Assembly: GCA_019114005.1 (NCBI GenBank) | Contig: DXGH01000072.1 | Span: forward strand, 36,791 to 100,790 | Source: Candidatus Acetatifactor stercoripullorum | Lineage (GTDB): Bacteria > Bacillota > Clostridia > Lachnospirales > Lachnospiraceae | Reading direction: 5' to 3' | DNA length: 64,000 bases | Shown: positions 62,765 to 64,000 of the stretch, piece after piece | Layout of the letters: every line of letters starts with the position of its first letter | Numbering within the stretch: position 1 is the stretch's first letter | The notes under the pieces: model-generated | What the model saw: only the letters and a program-made list of their open reading frames with translations | Database searches by the model: none | Told to the model about the DNA's origin: nothing | Made by a program: the position numbers and the translations under genes

Positions 62765-63490
62765 TCAAATATTCTTTCGAATGTTAAATTCCCAGAACAA
62801 CCTGGCAATCTGCTTCAAGTAGTTAAATATGGTGCGAAACAGCTTCACCGTCGTATTATAGTCCTCTTCCCATTCCACGGGATAATCCAGAATCCTTACG
62901 CCCCGTTTCTCCGCCCGCAGCAAGAACTCGATCATGTAAAACCAGCCATTGTCCCGGCTGCAGCCCTTGATCAGGGAAACCGCCGTCTTTTTTCGCACGA
63001 AGGTAAAGCCGCAGATGGCGTCGGTACTCTTCATCCCCAGAAATACCTTAAGCAGGATCAATAGTCCCTGAGAAGTGATCTTCCGATACCACTTTCTTCC
63101 TCTTGTATCTGACGCCTTTGCAAATCGGCTGCCGTTGATATATTCAATCTCCGGCCTTTCCTTAAAAATCTCTATAGCCTCTCCAAGATGCTTGATATTA
63201 GTGGAAAGATCGATATCCATATATCCCACAATGTCTCCGTGGCTTAGCTTCACTCCTCTTCGGAAGGCCGCTCCCACTCCCCTGACCGGGATTTTCTCAT
63301 ACTTCACCCGGCTGTAGCGTCTGCACAGCTTATCCGCAATCTGCGGAGTCTCATCCTCGGAGCCGTTGTCCACAATCAGGATTTCATAATCGGAAAACCC
63401 GATCTTGTCCAAATATTCCACTGTGCGGGTGATTCCCTTCTCAAGCCGCAGCCTCTCATTCAATACCGGAAAAATAATGGTAAGCATCAT
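62765..63490 (-). CDS. DPM1-like GT2 glycosyltransferase
   Basis: A 241-residue GT2 without C-terminal membrane spans. It starts MLTIIFPVLNERLRLEKGI and has LIVDNGSEDETPQI, GVGAAFRRGVKLSHGD and YMDIDLSTNIKHL, as in dolichyl/polyprenyl-phosphate mannose synthases. The C-terminal VEWEEDYNTTVKL segment is also typical. It likely makes a polyprenyl-phosphate hexose. Its ATG overlaps the upstream TGA as ATGA, so it is coupled to the partial GT2 at the window edge. Confidence 0.85.
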   Translation of the reverse strand: MMLTIIFPVLNERLRLEKGITRTVEYLDKIGFSDYEILIVDNGSEDETPQIADKLCRRYSRVKYEKIPVRGVGAAFRRGVKLSHGDIVGYMDIDLSTNIKHLGEAIEIFKERPEIEYINGSRFAKASDTRGRKWYRKITSQGLLILLKVFLGMKSTDAICGFTFVRKKTAVSLIKGCSRDNGWFYMIEFLLRAEKRGVRILDYPVEWEEDYNTTVKLFRTIFNYLKQIARLFWEFNIRKNI

Positions 63491-64000
63491 TTTGTCAGTT
63501 TTTCCACTCCTTCTATCACATAGCGCTGACGCTTAAAGCTCATATTTAAAATCACCGAAAGATACTTAAAGATCAAAGTCAGCAGCACGGAAAGCATAAA
63601 AAATCCAAAACACATGAAGAACATAATGGACAGCCAGCCCTCCACCGGACGCACCGAGCTGAAAACGGACCAGGCCAGATACCCGAACATGATAAGCAAA
63701 GCTCCAAACAAAAGAATCGTCACCGCAAGGGACAGCTTTTCCAAAACATCCGTAAAAATAACCAGCGTGTCCGCCGCAAGCGTGCTTCTCGCCCCCCGTT
63801 CCTCCCTGTTTGCGGCCTTCCTTGCCATGTACTTATTATCATACACAATGGTATCCGTTTTTAAACCGCAGTTCATATACAGGGCTTTTCGGTAGGGCAC
63901 ATAAATATTCATCTGGTTTACCCGGTTTACCGCCCTTCTGGAAATAATCCGGAATCTTTCTCTTCTTATTTTCCCTTTATAATGACTTCCCCAGTTGTAT
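63487..64000 (-). CDS. Partial GT2 glycosyltransferase, C-terminal region
   Basis: The frame stays open from the stop at 63487 to the right edge; the start lies beyond the window. The internal ATG at 63912 is not the start, because in-frame codons before it read YNWGSHYKGKIRRERF, a segment that belongs to this GT2 type, directly before the text RIISRRAVNR. Two membrane spans lie near the C-terminus (about 65 and 30 residues before the end of the visible part's last third). Family and orientation suggest another polyprenyl-phosphate sugar synthase. The catalytic D-x-D motif is outside the window. Confidence 0.75.
   Translation of the reverse strand, partial: YNWGSHYKGKIRRERFRIISRRAVNRVNQMNIYVPYRKALYMNCGLKTDTIVYDNKYMARKAANREERGARSTLAADTLVIFTDVLEKLSLAVTILLFGALLIMFGYLAWSVFSSVRPVEGWLSIMFFMCFGFFMLSVLLTLIFKYLSVILNMSFKRQRYVIEGVEKLTK

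Noticed and set aside
63487..63912. Treating the ATG at 63912 as the start of a small 141-residue membrane protein
   Set aside because: The frame stays open to the window edge and the added residues match GT2 family text, so this is the end of a larger gene.

Overview
The window is a 64-kb surface-glycan locus of a Gram-positive Firmicute, most likely a gut Lachnospiraceae relative. This rests on AGGAGG-type ribosome sites, roughly balanced GC, GH25 lysozymes carrying Big_2 and wall-binding-like repeats, and many multi-membrane-span proteins of types common in that group. I see no rRNA, tRNA, transposase, integrase, phage gene or CRISPR array.

Left block (about 1-13,400, minus strand): one sigma-A promoter (13364-13392) precedes a large GH25 lysozyme, rmlB, rmlA, a second GH25, rmlC, an O-antigen-type ABC exporter (wzm, and wzt with a C-terminal carbohydrate-binding domain), a GT-C-like membrane protein between them, a methyltransferase-kinase fusion resembling the O-antigen chain terminator WbdD, and the start of another gene. 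It reads as: make a dTDP-sugar, build a chain inside the cell, cap it, export it through Wzm/Wzt.

Junction (13,315-14,927): a 410-bp divergent intergenic region holds promoters in both directions and a 135-bp unit of four hairpins that duplicates the ribosome site and start region of an SGNH-like gene. That SGNH-like protein has lost its nucleophile serine. An intrinsic terminator closes this plus-strand gene.

Central block (14,928-54,001, minus strand): about 39 kb of nearly gapless genes behind a consensus promoter (54026-54054). It holds GT-C-like membrane glycosyltransferase candidates; a tandemly duplicated three-gene membrane cassette (30160-36207 and 37874-43870) separated by an FkbH-type glyceryl-ACP synthase; a lone acyl carrier protein; pseudaminic acid genes pseF, pseH, pseI and pseG; a PglK-like ABC flippase; a polysialyltransferase-like enzyme; a GtrB/GtrII pair; a WecE-type aminotransferase; and an SGNH hydrolase. 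One membrane gene is apparently split by a palindromic repeat that also occurs near 6.8 kb.

Right block: a plus-strand unit (54131-58468) of an SGNH hydrolase, a membrane protein and pseC, then a minus-strand unit entering from beyond the window with two DPM-type GT2 enzymes, a DegT-family aminotransferase, a GNAT, a GtrB-like GT2 and a GT-C-like protein.

Taken together (inference): CMP-pseudaminic acid and several dTDP-deoxy-aminosugars are made in the cytoplasm. GT2 enzymes load sugars on polyprenyl phosphate, and an unusually large set of GT-C-like proteins (about 18) decorates a glycan outside the membrane. FkbH plus ACP suggests an added glyceryl group. PseB, RmlD and a 3,4-ketoisomerase are not in the window.
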